Of a stretch of 64,000 nt of DNA, positions 39,189-48,441 are shown in pieces; the first letter of the stretch is position 1; every line of letters starts with the position of its first letter. The position numbers were made by a program, and so were the translations under genes. The stretch lies in NCBI RefSeq assembly GCF_026262505.1, contig NC_067208.1, positions 372,001 to 436,000 of the forward strand. The letters are read 5' to 3'. The notes under the pieces were generated by a model, which saw nothing but the letters and a program-made list of their open reading frames with translations, ran no database searches and was not told the DNA's origin. This stretch comes from Trichomonas vaginalis G3. Its lineage: Eukaryota > Parabasalia > Trichomonadida > Trichomonadidae.

Positions 39189-40248
39189 GCTTATATAAAA
39201 GGAGACTCTCTATCAGATGCGAATGCCTGAATTCAGCACCTCTGATAGAGAGTTTCCTCTTATATAAGCAAATCTTTTTCATTCGTTTTTGTTAATATAA
39301 AAAAAAATATCTACCAATATGAGAAATTAAACCCTGCGAGGCACCAGTCTAGAACTGGCACTTCGCAGGGTTGAATTTCTCTTGATAAAATACAATAATC
39401 AAATGCTCCAAAGTTTTCAAATTTTTATTAGGAATAGGAGCCTACAAAGCACTGATTATATATCAGTGCCTGGTAGGCTCCTATTCCTTCTCTAAATGGG
39501 AGAAACTTTGTTTGAATAAGATAACATGCGAACAAAGTTTCTCCCATTTAGAGTGGGATTTGGAGGGTGAGAGGTACATAGATAGACTATGTATCTCTCA
39601 CCCTCCAATTCCCTCGGGAAAGTTCGAAAACTCGGTCGCAATTGCATCTGATTGCGACCGAGTTTTCGAACTTTCTATTAGGAATAGGAGCCTACAATGC
39701 ACTGATTATATATCAGTGCCTGGTAGGCTCCTATTCCTTCTCTAAATGGGAGAAACTTTGTTTGAATAAGATAACATGCGAACAAAGTTTCTCCCATTTA
39801 GAGTGGGGTTTGGAGGGTGAGAGGTACATAGATAGACTATGTATCTCTCACCCTCCAATTCCCTCGGGAAAGTTCGAAAACTTTGGTGCAATCAGCAACG
39901 ATTGCACCAAAGTTTTTGCGTTTAATTGAAGGAATTGCTCTTTATGATATATACAGTTACAATGCATATATCATAAGGAGCAATTCCTTCCAGATATCTG
40001 GCAAACTTGCTCGCAATGGTTCACAATTGCGAACAAGTTTTGTCATTTGTCAAGAGAAATTAAACCCTGCGAAGCGCCAGTTCTAGACTGGTGCCTCGCA
40101 GGGTTTAATTTCTCATATTGGTAGATTTTGATGTTTTTATATTAACAATAACTCATGAAAAAGATCCGCTTATATAAGAGGAAACTCTCTATCAGAGGTG
40201 CTGAATTCATGCATTCGCATCTGATAGAGAGTTTCCTTTTATATAAGC
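39189..40248. repeat. Array of about twelve long hairpins
   Basis: Stem-loops at 39189-39269, 39321-39381, 39431-39487, 39491-39552, 39560-39608, 39618-39675, then second copies at 39681-39737, 39741-39802, 39810-39858 and 39877-39916, followed by 39928-39990, 40004-40040, 40054-40114 and 40168-40248. Stems are 16-29 bp and mostly perfect. For example, 39618-39675 has a 25-bp stem and 8-nt loop. Sequences differ from hairpin to hairpin. The stretch is clearly richer in G+C than its surroundings. Confidence 0.88.
39431..39880 (+). repeat. Tandem duplication (250-bp unit) within the hairpin array
   Basis: 39431-39680 and 39681-39880 are near-identical. The fourth hairpin of the unit differs between copies by paired changes: GGTCGCAAT/ATTGCGACC becomes GGTGCAAT/ATTGCACC, and the loop changes from TGCATCTG to CAGCAACG. 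Confidence 0.9.
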
Positions 40249-40576
40249 AAATATAAGAGAATCTATTTTTTTGGACCGTATTCTCAAATATTGAATACTT
40301 ATGAAAAGTGTTTTTTTTCTAAAAATCTCAGAATATATTTACAATAGTAAAATAAATAAGATATTTAAATTTATTTTTAAATGCTTTTTTTTATATGAGA
40401 TTCTCAAAAGTTATATCAAAAGTCTGTTTTTTCTAAAATCTAATATCATAATCTATTTCTCATTTTAAGTACATCTTAATTCATTTTATTTTCTATATTT
40501 TTTCAATATTTTTGAGGGAATTGTGTTGCTTCCCCGACGATAAAATTGAGAGGTTTACACATTGACACTACTTAGC

Positions 40577-41419
40577 ATGCAACATTTAGATGTTTCAAAA
40601 TTTTTTTTACAAAATCAATTTAGCTTACAGAATATCCCATTGCCTAAAGGCAAGAAAGGTCGTAGGGTCAATACCTACGACCAAATCAAAGCTCTTGCTG
40701 TGATACATGACCACTGGGCCTTTCCCTGTGGTCAAACAAAACAATGGAAACGTTTGAAATTACAACAAATTGATGTATCTTATAGAGAAGTACGCAGATA
40801 CTTCAAAGAAAATCATTTCACCAAGACGCGATTAGAGCATGCCGGGCCAGAAACAGCAGTAAGATATTGGGCGCTTTCACCCAATCTTATCTGGCACGCA
40901 GATGTTCATTATTTTAGGGGTGTTCGTGGCCAATATATTTATGGCATAATCGACGATTTTAGCCGCAAAGTCCTAGCGTGTATACAAATACCAGATATGC
41001 TGGCAGCGACGACAGCGAACGTTGCGGCTTCCGCCTTCATTGAATTTGGCGCCCCTTATTGTTTCTGGACCGACAACGGTTCAGAAAATAGGGGCGCCTT
41101 TCAAGATCTACTTGATCTTTGGGGCGTCCAATGGCGGCATACAGACTCTCATTCTCCCTACCAAAATGGGAAGATTGAGAGATTCTGGCCGACATTGGAG
41201 CGCTGCCAAAGCATTCAGGCTATTCCTGCCTTTATTTGGAAGTACAATAATAACACACCGCATGAAGATCTCCCAATTAATCCATTAACTGGAACAAATT
41301 ACACGCCAAATCAAATGTATCAGCTGAAACCGAAATACACAAATGCAGATACAGAAAGGTTGTGGCAAATATTGGATACAGATACAGGCATGACCGCTGT
41401 TGACACATTCACAGCGTAA
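40577..41419 (+). CDS. IS481-like DDE transposase/integrase
   Basis: 280 residues from the ATG at 40577. The open frame also extends to a TTG at 40562, which I reject. The N-terminal ~85 residues are basic and HTH-like (KGRRVNTYDQIKALAVIHDH, SYREVRRYFKENHF). The rve core has WHADVHYFRG (first D), IIDDFSRKVLA, FWTDNGSENRG (second D) and SPYQNGKIERFW (E), with 34 residues between the last two catalytic positions. All three acids are present. Base composition is richer in G+C than the neighbours. It is not the Maverick integrase, which has a different core. The family matches bacterial IS481 and its eukaryotic relatives reported from trichomonads. Possibly an active enzyme whose ends I could not define. 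Confidence 0.75.
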   Translation: MQHLDVSKFFLQNQFSLQNIPLPKGKKGRRVNTYDQIKALAVIHDHWAFPCGQTKQWKRLKLQQIDVSYREVRRYFKENHFTKTRLEHAGPETAVRYWALSPNLIWHADVHYFRGVRGQYIYGIIDDFSRKVLACIQIPDMLAATTANVAASAFIEFGAPYCFWTDNGSENRGAFQDLLDLWGVQWRHTDSHSPYQNGKIERFWPTLERCQSIQAIPAFIWKYNNNTPHEDLPINPLTGTNYTPNQMYQLKPKYTNADTERLWQILDTDTGMTAVDTFTA

Positions 41420-41692
41420 TAATAAACATAATTTTTTAATTTCATTTTTAACAAGTTTTTTTAAATGTATGTAATGAATAATTCATTAGAATATGATAAT
41501 GCACATTGTAACAGAATAGAACAATCACCAAATTTTTTTTGAAATTAAAAAATAAAAGTAAAAAGTATAAAGTAATCTAACCAAAAAAGATATTTAAAAG
41601 AATTTTGGAAAAAACAGAATAAGGATAATGATATTATTTTAGATACACAATCGATGTACTGAAGAATAATCCGGTAAAATGATGATATAAAA
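41420..41692. other. Non-coding spacer between transposase and Mav2 end
   Basis: A/T-rich; nothing recognised. Confidence 0.4.
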
Positions 41693-41735
41693 AGTAGTAT
41701 ATGATGCGGGTTGTGTGACTTTTTTTGTAATCGTA
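41693..41735 (+). repeat. Maverick-type terminal sequence, left end of Mav2
   Basis: AGTAGTATATGATGCGGGTT and a following GTGACTTTTTTTGTAATC correspond base for base, with small indels, to the Mav1 terminus. Further inward the two elements are unrelated until 44.4 kb. Confidence 0.7.
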
Positions 41736-42136
41736 AGAATTCTCACATAATTGAATGATTTTTGAACATACTTCCGAATAGCAGATTTTAAAAATTTATG
41801 AATAATTTATAAAAAGTTTTTATTCCTACAATTCCTATATTACCATTAATAAAAAGAATATATTTTATAATAGTTTCATTTCGAACATGTTAAAATTTAT
41901 CTGCATTTCGAAAAATTTTATTATAAATGATAATATAATTTATTAAATTAATATATAACTTATGAATTTTTACTTTTTGTATGAAATAAAATTTAGTATT
42001 AATAAAGTTATAAAATAAATTGGTGCATGTTAGATGTAAATAAGATATAAAAAGGTGTTTATTCGTATTATTTCAGGTGATTGTAAACAATTAATTATAT
42101 ATGAGCAATGCTCAAATTAGTAAGTTTTTAGTCTGA
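41736..42136. other. Non-coding part of the Mav2 left end
   Basis: A/T-rich, probably subterminal repeat sequence of another Maverick subfamily. No gene seen. Confidence 0.4.
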
Positions 42137-42652
42137 TTAGATCTCATCAGGACAAGCACTGAGGATAAAGTCTATTAGTTGTGTCTTGGTTTTGATGAGA
42201 GGAACAGCGGTCATCAGGAGATCACGCTTGTTGGAGCCAATTGGTGTACGACCCTTCCAATTGTGCATAGATCTGAGTGCTGATATGGTAAAGAACTCAA
42301 GGACAAAGAGTCTTTGAGACTTTGTAAGGTACTCGTCTTGGTCTTTTTCTTCTTGGATGGTCTTCGTCGAAGCTGAGGATTTGATTTCTTGAGCTTCAAT
42401 CGGATCATACTCTTCGTCTTTTCTTAATGTAAGTTGTTCACGCTTGTAGTCGTTTCTGAGGACATTGAGACCGGCTTCGAGCTCTTGTGCTTTCTTCGGA
42501 GATTGAGAGAAGTGCATCTGTTGTTGGCTCTGCATCTGCTGCATCATCTGCATTTGCTGTTGCATCATCTGTGTCATTATCTGCATCATGTCTTGAGCTG
42601 GTGCAGATGTCGCTGGTGCAGGTGTCGCTGGTGTTGAATCTTCTTGGGACAT
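42137..42652 (-). CDS. Unknown protein with Met/Gln-rich segment (171 aa)
   Basis: Thr/Pro/Ala-rich start (EDSTPATPAPATSAPAQ), then a Met/Gln-rich helix (MMQIMTQMMQQQMQMMQQ), a charged middle, and an ordered C-terminus (SQRLFVLEFFTISALRSMHN, TPIGSNKRDLLMTAVPLIKT). G+C is higher than in other Maverick genes, like the two genes to its right. No family recognised. It may be a left-end gene of a second Maverick subfamily. Confidence 0.5.
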   Translation of the reverse strand: MSQEDSTPATPAPATSAPAQDMMQIMTQMMQQQMQMMQQMQSQQQMHFSQSPKKAQELEAGLNVLRNDYKREQLTLRKDEEYDPIEAQEIKSSASTKTIQEEKDQDEYLTKSQRLFVLEFFTISALRSMHNWKGRTPIGSNKRDLLMTAVPLIKTKTQLIDFILSACPDEI

Positions 42653-42669
42653 TTGATCTACGGTTAGAA

Positions 42670-42975
42670 CAATAAGTAACGGTTAAACTTCTACTGGTAA
42701 AGTTTATACTGGCAGAACTTCTACTGGTAGAGTTTATACTGGCAGAACTTCTACTGGTAGAGTTTACACTGGCAGAACTTCTACTGGTAGAGTTTATACT
42801 GGCAGAACTTCTACTGTTTCCCTCAAAATTGAATACTTTAGCAGAACTTCTACTGGTAGAGTTTATACTGGCAGAACTTCTACTGGTAGAGTTTATACTG
42901 GCAGAACTTCTACTGGCAGAACTTCTACTGGTAGAGTTTATACTGGCAGAACTTCTACTGGCAGAATTTCTACTG
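42670..42975 (+). repeat. 30-bp minisatellite (about ten units)
   Basis: Units of the form CAGAACTTCTACTGGTAGAG plus TTTATACTGG, with two half units. It lies between divergent genes, and one frame reads a Leu-rich repeat (AELLLVEFIL) with no ATG. Probably intergenic, in the promoter region of both genes. Confidence 0.85.
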
Positions 42976-42978
42976 GTT

Positions 42979-43353
42979 ATGACCGAGCTTCACCCATGTT
43001 CTGCTTACCTCTACAACACATTAAAGTCCAAGAGAACAATCCTTCTTACAAAGATCTCCAGACGACAGATTCAAAGGCTTGAATCAGCAGCAGGTGTCAT
43101 TCTCAGCTTCGACTCAGAACTTAAAGATAAGAAAGATATTTTAGATTCAAAACGAGAGAGTCTTGCTGCTTTTTTGCAGAAGCACCCATGGATCAACATA
43201 GATCTACTCTCTCCATATAATACTCTCGTAGAAACATTCCTTACATATAGGCAGCTGCTTGACAGGACTGACCAAAACCTTCTTGTTGAGTGTGACGGTT
43301 CATTAGGTCCCACGGACCATCAGATCATACCAGTTGATCCCCCTCAAGAATAA
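42979..43353 (+). CDS. Unknown protein (124 aa)
   Basis: The first ATG in the frame is 42979, after the minisatellite. Helical, with KISRRQIQRLESAAGVILSF and DKKDILDSKRESLAAFLQKH, ending acidic and Pro-rich. The frame is open upstream through the repeat but lacks an ATG. Similar composition to the next gene. Not recognised. Confidence 0.45.
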   Translation: MTELHPCSAYLYNTLKSKRTILLTKISRRQIQRLESAAGVILSFDSELKDKKDILDSKRESLAAFLQKHPWINIDLLSPYNTLVETFLTYRQLLDRTDQNLLVECDGSLGPTDHQIIPVDPPQE

Positions 43354-43385
43354 ATACCCCCTTTTTTAAACTACTAATATTTTTC

Positions 43386-43751
43386 ATGTCTGATCATGTT
43401 AAGATCTCTCCGGAAAATATTACTCCTTGGTCAAAAGAGGAGTTCCAAACACTCCTAGATTCCATAGAGAATGATCTCGACGATGAAATGCTTGGTGCCC
43501 AAATAGCGATCAGAGTCAAACTTGGAGAAACAAGAGAAAACGTGAAGAAACTCAAAGAAAAGCTTACAGAACTTACTGAAATCGATGTTTATTATCGAAG
43601 TATCGAAAGATCTCTTACCAAACTCAAAAAGCAAGACCAATGCCTCGTGGTTATCGTTCAGAAACTTGCACTGATGAGAAATACATATCACGAATACCTC
43701 CATGTGAGAGATTTACCATCTTATAGCACTCCAGAGGTCAACTTTTCATAA
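43386..43751 (+). CDS. Unknown coiled-coil protein (121 aa), same frame continues after a TAA
   Basis: Begins MSDHVKISPENITPWSKEEF and contains a long helical segment (ENVKKLKEKLTELTEIDVYY, RSLTKLKKQDQCLVVIVQ). After the TAA at 43749 the same frame stays open to 43973 (LPTYPNYDNIPHLMDYLKKR, QREQDLLIELLYN), so an original protein of ~195 residues may have been cut by a nonsense change. Not recognised. Confidence 0.45.
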   Translation: MSDHVKISPENITPWSKEEFQTLLDSIENDLDDEMLGAQIAIRVKLGETRENVKKLKEKLTELTEIDVYYRSIERSLTKLKKQDQCLVVIVQKLALMRNTYHEYLHVRDLPSYSTPEVNFS

Positions 43752-43973
43752 TTAACTCCAATACTCACTGATACACAAGTTGTGATCGAAGGAATGCTTC
43801 CTACCTATCCAAACTATGATAACATACCACATCTCATGGATTACTTGAAGAAACGGTTCACGATATTGTTCTGCGAAACAATGAAAAGTCGCCAAAATAC
43901 AAGAACGCAACGCGAACAAGATCTACTCATTGAGTTATTATATAACACAAAAGAAATAAAACAATATTTATAA

Positions 43974-44440
43974 TATTTTAGGGCTAGTCCCAAAAATTTT
44001 TTTCATTCTCTTTTCAGTACTAAAATTGAATAAACCACTAAGAAATAAATTCAATAAACTCTCAGAATAAAAACATTATATATTTTCTTCATACTTTTAA
44101 AAATTATTTAATTATTCAAAAAATTATTTCCATCCTTAATTATTCAAAAAAAATGACAAAGTGTTATTTATCAATAAAAATTATTTCTTATACAATATAT
44201 TATTTTTTTAAATTTTTAAGTAAGATTTTTCATTCTGGATTGAAATTTAAGGGATATTTAAATTCTAAATCGGTAGAAAGATTCTATTTTTTGCATAGAT
44301 TCCAAATATGGTGTCAATTTTGAATTCAATGAGTTATATCAAAAATAAAATTCTTGAATAGAGTAAAAAAATTTAAATAATTTATTTAAATATTTTCTTC
44401 TGACATTTTTGAATAATTTATTTTTTTAATTCGTAAGAAA
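43974..44440. other. AT-rich junction of the foreign left module with Mav1-like sequence
   Basis: Similarity to Mav1 starts at about 44403 (GACATTTTTGAATAATTTAT), exactly at the inner part of the Mav1 TIR. Left of it, no similarity is seen. Confidence 0.6.
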
Positions 44441-44920
44441 ATGAGTGGATCAAGATTCGTAACCGTCAATCAATTAATGGATGCTCTTTCACCAATTCTT
44501 GAAAATGTTAAACAAGTAGATGTTTATTTCGATGATTATGTAGAAAGTTTATATTATAAAGGTAAACATAATATTAAACCCATTGCTTTTGCATTTGATA
44601 ATAAATTAATTGAAAATGCAAAAATTTGGGAATTAATTCCAGATATTGAATATATAACGAATATAACTAATAAATGGTTCAAACGAATTCCAACCACAAA
44701 AGTTCTTTGTAAATTAATGATCAAAACCGAGGCCAAAGAATTTCATGAATTTACATATCATCCAAATAAAGTTTCAGAACTAGAAAATGAAAAACTTCAG
44801 AAAAAATTAAACGATAGACTTTCAAATGATCGTATTGAAAAAATAAATAAACTAGCAGAAGTTGCATTGAATAATGAAATATTTGATGAATATAACCTTG
44901 AACTCAGTGATGGGCTTTAA
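44441..44920 (+). CDS. Conserved Maverick protein (159 aa), Mav2 copy
   Basis: Same length as 5218-5697 with roughly a dozen changed residues, for example YYKGKHNIKPI and TNITNKWFKRI. It keeps the T-rich, TTCGTAAGAAAATGAGT start context. It ends without the 30-nt double hairpin present in Mav1. Function unknown. Confidence 0.7.
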   Translation: MSGSRFVTVNQLMDALSPILENVKQVDVYFDDYVESLYYKGKHNIKPIAFAFDNKLIENAKIWELIPDIEYITNITNKWFKRIPTTKVLCKLMIKTEAKEFHEFTYHPNKVSELENEKLQKKLNDRLSNDRIEKINKLAEVALNNEIFDEYNLELSDGL

Positions 44921-45297
44921 GGACCCGGGCTCAACGAGTCATGATTTATGAAATCAATAATTTGATTTATTCGCTCTTCAATAATTTCTATTCTTTTTGT
45001 TAAATCATCTATTTTCATTAATGAGGTGATTCTTGATTGAGGAATAGATTTCAAACTAACCACTCCTTTTATTTTTGAAATTTTGAATCCATCAACTTTA
45101 AACATTTTATTCAATTTACACGTTGTCAATTCTTCAAATAATTTTTTATTATTAGCATAATAGTCATTAAATTCTTCAACAGATGAAAAAATTTTTATTT
45201 CAGTAATTGGTTTAGCAACGTTTATTTTTTGTTGAACATTTTCACTTTCATTTATTTCTTCCTCCTCTGTTTCATTTATTTTTAAAATTGGTTTCAT
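44917..45297 (-). CDS. Conserved Maverick coiled-coil protein (126 aa), Mav2 copy
   Basis: Matches 5724-6131 without the nine-residue insertion, reading MFKVDGFKISKIKG. This appears to be the uninterrupted ancestral form. It overlaps the end of the convergent 159-residue gene by 4 nt. Confidence 0.65.
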   Translation of the reverse strand: MKPILKINETEEEEINESENVQQKINVAKPITEIKIFSSVEEFNDYYANNKKLFEELTTCKLNKMFKVDGFKISKIKGVVSLKSIPQSRITSLMKIDDLTKRIEIIEERINQIIDFINHDSLSPGP

Positions 45298-45363
45298 TTA
45301 TCATTAAATAAAAATTAGAATATAAGTGATGAAATATATTTTTTAATTAATATTAAATCAGAA

Positions 45364-45600
45364 ATGGCTGCAGGATTCTTTAAAAAATTATGGGATGGAA
45401 TTAAGAAAGCTGCGGGTTGGGTTCATAAAAATATTATTAAACCCGTTGCAAACTTTTTGGCACCAGTAGCGAAAACGGCAGGAACTATCATAGGTGGAGT
45501 ATTAGGTACTAAAGCAGGTAATCCGGCAATGGGAGCACAAGCAGGTAACGCAATTGGTGGAATTGCTGAAGGAATACTTAATAAAATAGGAGGTAGATAG
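45364..45600 (+). CDS. pVI-like amphipathic peptide, Mav2 copy (78 aa)
   Basis: Differs from 6198-6434 at only a few positions (WDGIKKAAGWVHKNIIKPV). Conservation of both helix and Gly-rich part supports function. Confidence 0.6.
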   Translation: MAAGFFKKLWDGIKKAAGWVHKNIIKPVANFLAPVAKTAGTIIGGVLGTKAGNPAMGAQAGNAIGGIAEGILNKIGGR

Positions 45601-45624
45601 TGGAAAAATAAATCAATATTATTT

Positions 45625-45840
45625 TTATCTTAGTATCGGTTGAAGTCTTTGATAAACTTTTTCTCCTTTATTTAATATTTCTCTTATTGGGGCAGCTTTT
45701 GGTGTTATTGATTCAGCAACGTCACTAATTGCTTCTTTATTCTTAAATATCCAATTTGCCCCCTTCTTCAATGTTTCCCAAACTTTATGCGCTCCTCTTT
45801 TTACTTTATCCCATAATTTTTTAAAGAATCCTGCAGCCAT
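45625..45840 (-). CDS. Paralogous amphipathic peptide, Mav2 copy (71 aa)
   Basis: Matches 6455-6667; differences cluster in the hinge (SITPKAAPIREILNKGEKV). Start context and the shared MAAGFFKKLW are kept. Confidence 0.55.
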   Translation of the reverse strand: MAAGFFKKLWDKVKRGAHKVWETLKKGANWIFKNKEAISDVAESITPKAAPIREILNKGEKVYQRLQPILR

Positions 45841-45909
45841 AGTTGATTATTTCATTAAAATTAAAAATTCATTTTCATCTTTTAATTTTGATTTTTTATT
45901 TATTAATAA

Positions 45910-47548
45910 ATGACGACTAACTATTTGGTGCCAAACACTAAACCAATTAATGGAAATGTGTTTCATTCATTCGAAAAGATAAATGAAATATTCGCAAAGA
46001 ATGACGGTAGAAGATATTATAGAGAACTTGAAAGTTCATGCTATGACTCTGATGCTCCATATTTTGATGATAAACAAACTCATTTAAGAATTACAAATCC
46101 GGCTCATGATGTGAATCAATTAGGTGACACATATATTAAACGCAAAGTTAAAGTAACTCTAGTTTCAAATAAAGCTTTCACATGCGATGCCGCTTTTAAA
46201 TGCATGCGTTTATTCGTTGGTTACAAATCATCAAATCAAAGCTTTAAACAATTAGAAGTAGAAACTGAAAGAGGTGATGCCGGTTATCTTCAAATGGATT
46301 GCGCCCGTGAATCTTTCGCATTTGCAACATATAAACCAAAATCAGAAAGGAAAGTTAAAAAGTTTGTTCATTCGTTATATAATAATGTTCAAAAATATGA
46401 TAACTCAGTATGTGGTAAATATATTGACCCTTCAGAAGTTTTCAAGAAAGCAAATGAAGAAGTTGATATCACTTTTGATATGATTATTCCGGTAAATGAT
46501 TTGTTAGCATTTCAGGCGTTCGATGATTATCCTAAATCATTTGGAAATCATTCTTAAATATTATGTTTTCAGGGATACTTTAGTATTTTGTCAGGTTGAC
46601 CCGTTAAGAGTTGCTGATTTACAAAATTACGTTTATGAAAAGATAACTGATGAAAATTATGAAAAGATTATGAATCATGTTTATAAATATGATCGCAAAT
46701 TCCAACAAATCGGACTTCCTGCCAAATTAATTACAAGCTTAGCCGCTACATCTGCTGACGCAACAGTTGATAACGTTATTATTTCATGCACAAAGATGGA
46801 AGTTTTAGAGGATAAATGCATTACACCAGGATACGGTTTAATTGAAGAATCAGTTAAAGCAATACCACGTTTATTCAGTAAGGAAGATCCATTCATGATT
46901 CCAGCTCAACATATTGACGTTCGTTCACTAAATGGAGGTTGCATCACTCCTGAAGGTATTAGCTCAGATTTCTCATACGCTCTTCATAATGTTACAGATG
47001 TTGTGTTAACATTTCCGAAGAATGCAATGCAAAGAACAGTTTTAGAAAATCCAATGCTTCGAGGTCTTCAGGTCACTATAGATTCCAGAAACTTCCCCGA
47101 TCAAGCGATGACCACAGTGGGCGACATATTCTTTACACGTATGCTTCAAGCTTCTGATTTAGATGGAGTGAATGAATGCACAGAAGAATATGAGGACTCA
47201 TTAACTAGACCACTGAATGATGATAATGGCACGCCATTAGCTAGAACATGGAAAGACCAAACTTCATTCTTATGCACTATTCCAGTTCAACGTGATGGAG
47301 CAGGTATATTCTTTGATGGATTAGAAACTTTCAATTCACAAGTTACAGTACAAGTGAAAGCATATCCAATCATTCAGGGTGAAAATGACACTTACTGTTC
47401 AAAGGTGACAAATCCTCCTCAGGTTTGGTTTACTAGGACTACATATTGGACATGGACACCTGATGAAGGTTTGAAATATCATTCAACAGGTACACCACCA
47501 CAGTATAGAAGTTCATATGATGAAATATTGATGAATAGAAATGTTTAA
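45910..47548 (+). pseudogene. Major capsid protein, Mav2 copy, frameshifted
   Basis: Matches 6737-8374 at high identity. Two bases are missing near 46543 (TTTGGTGAAATC in Mav1, TTTGGAAATC here), so the frame breaks after FDDYPKSFG and resumes in another frame at EIILKYYVFR. The rest is intact to MNRNV. Also differs at TFDMIIPVND versus TFIFIPVND. Either a dead gene or a sequencing slip. Confidence 0.7.
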
Positions 47549-47572
47549 AATTATAAATTTATTTTTGATTAA

Positions 47573-48400
47573 ATGGATTTAAATTCATCCACCCCTTATG
47601 AAGAATTAGCGGGAGTATATAATACATACGTAGATGATATGATTAATGAAGCATTGAGTGATAATAGAAATGCTCTATCTAAGGAAAAATTAATGAAAAT
47701 TCCATATTCTGAATGTTACTTAAATTCGATCACTGCAGCAATTGGTAAACAGAATAAAGGTAAAACATTAACAATATTAAAACAAATTATCATTATTGCT
47801 AACACTTCCCCCTATTCACATGTGTTAATTTATATCAACCGTTCAGGCTCACCTTCAGATGATACATTTGAATCTTTAAAGCATTTAATCAAAATTCCAA
47901 TTATTTATTTATCACAAGAAGAAGTAGAAGATTATTTAAAAAACTTTTTAATGTATAAAGAATTATATAATACAATCAAGAAGCAAGGATTAGAGGATAA
48001 AATTATTGATAAACAACGGGATGAATTATTTGAAACACTTTCTATTTCAAATTTTGATAAAGAATTTTTGCATTCACTAATTTTTCTAGATGATGCAGTG
48101 AAATCAAAACTAATAACTAATGAGAAATCATATTTTAATCAATTATTAACTCAATGTCGACATATTCAATGTTCATTCTTTATGGCTGTTCAATACTTTA
48201 AAGCATTAAGCACAAACATTAAATCAAATCTATCAACCTTTTTCATTTTCAGTGGGTTTAGTCGTCAACAGTTGAACGTTATGCTTTATCAAGTGAATTT
48301 ACCAATGAGCATTAATGAACTTTACACACAATATCAACAATTAGGAGAACATGGAAAAATAATAGTTGATTTAAATAAAGGTTCCATTAAATTCGAATAA
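47573..48400 (+). CDS. A32-like packaging ATPase, Mav2 copy
   Basis: 275 residues with the same Walker A (GKQNKGKT) and Walker B (SLIFLDDA) and only conservative changes (VEDYLKNFLMY, FDKEFLHS). It is the best-preserved large gene of Mav2. Confidence 0.85.
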   Translation: MDLNSSTPYEELAGVYNTYVDDMINEALSDNRNALSKEKLMKIPYSECYLNSITAAIGKQNKGKTLTILKQIIIIANTSPYSHVLIYINRSGSPSDDTFESLKHLIKIPIIYLSQEEVEDYLKNFLMYKELYNTIKKQGLEDKIIDKQRDELFETLSISNFDKEFLHSLIFLDDAVKSKLITNEKSYFNQLLTQCRHIQCSFFMAVQYFKALSTNIKSNLSTFFIFSGFSRQQLNVMLYQVNLPMSINELYTQYQQLGEHGKIIVDLNKGSIKFE

Positions 48401-48441
48401 CTTTTTTATAATTAATTTTTATTTTTTATTTATAATTAAAC

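Larger units (their letters stand above)
38770..40580. repeat. 1.8-kb palindrome upstream of the DDE transposase
   Basis: The outer ends are inverted copies: GTTGCATGCTAAGTAGTGTC at the left matches the reverse of the right end around 40556-40580. Inside, 39085-39190 mirrors 40250-40330, hairpin 39189-39269 mirrors 40168-40248, and hairpin 39321-39381 mirrors 40054-40114. The right arm ends at the transposase start codon. Confidence 0.8.

Noticed and set aside
39512-40086. Overlapping ORFs of 67-95 codons in the hairpin array
   Set aside because: They read across palindromic stems and the 250-bp duplication. No start context or protein-like features.
42829-42978. N-terminal Leu-rich extension encoded by the minisatellite
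   Set aside because: The frame has no ATG there (it starts at TTG) and simply reads the 30-bp repeat; the first ATG is 42979.
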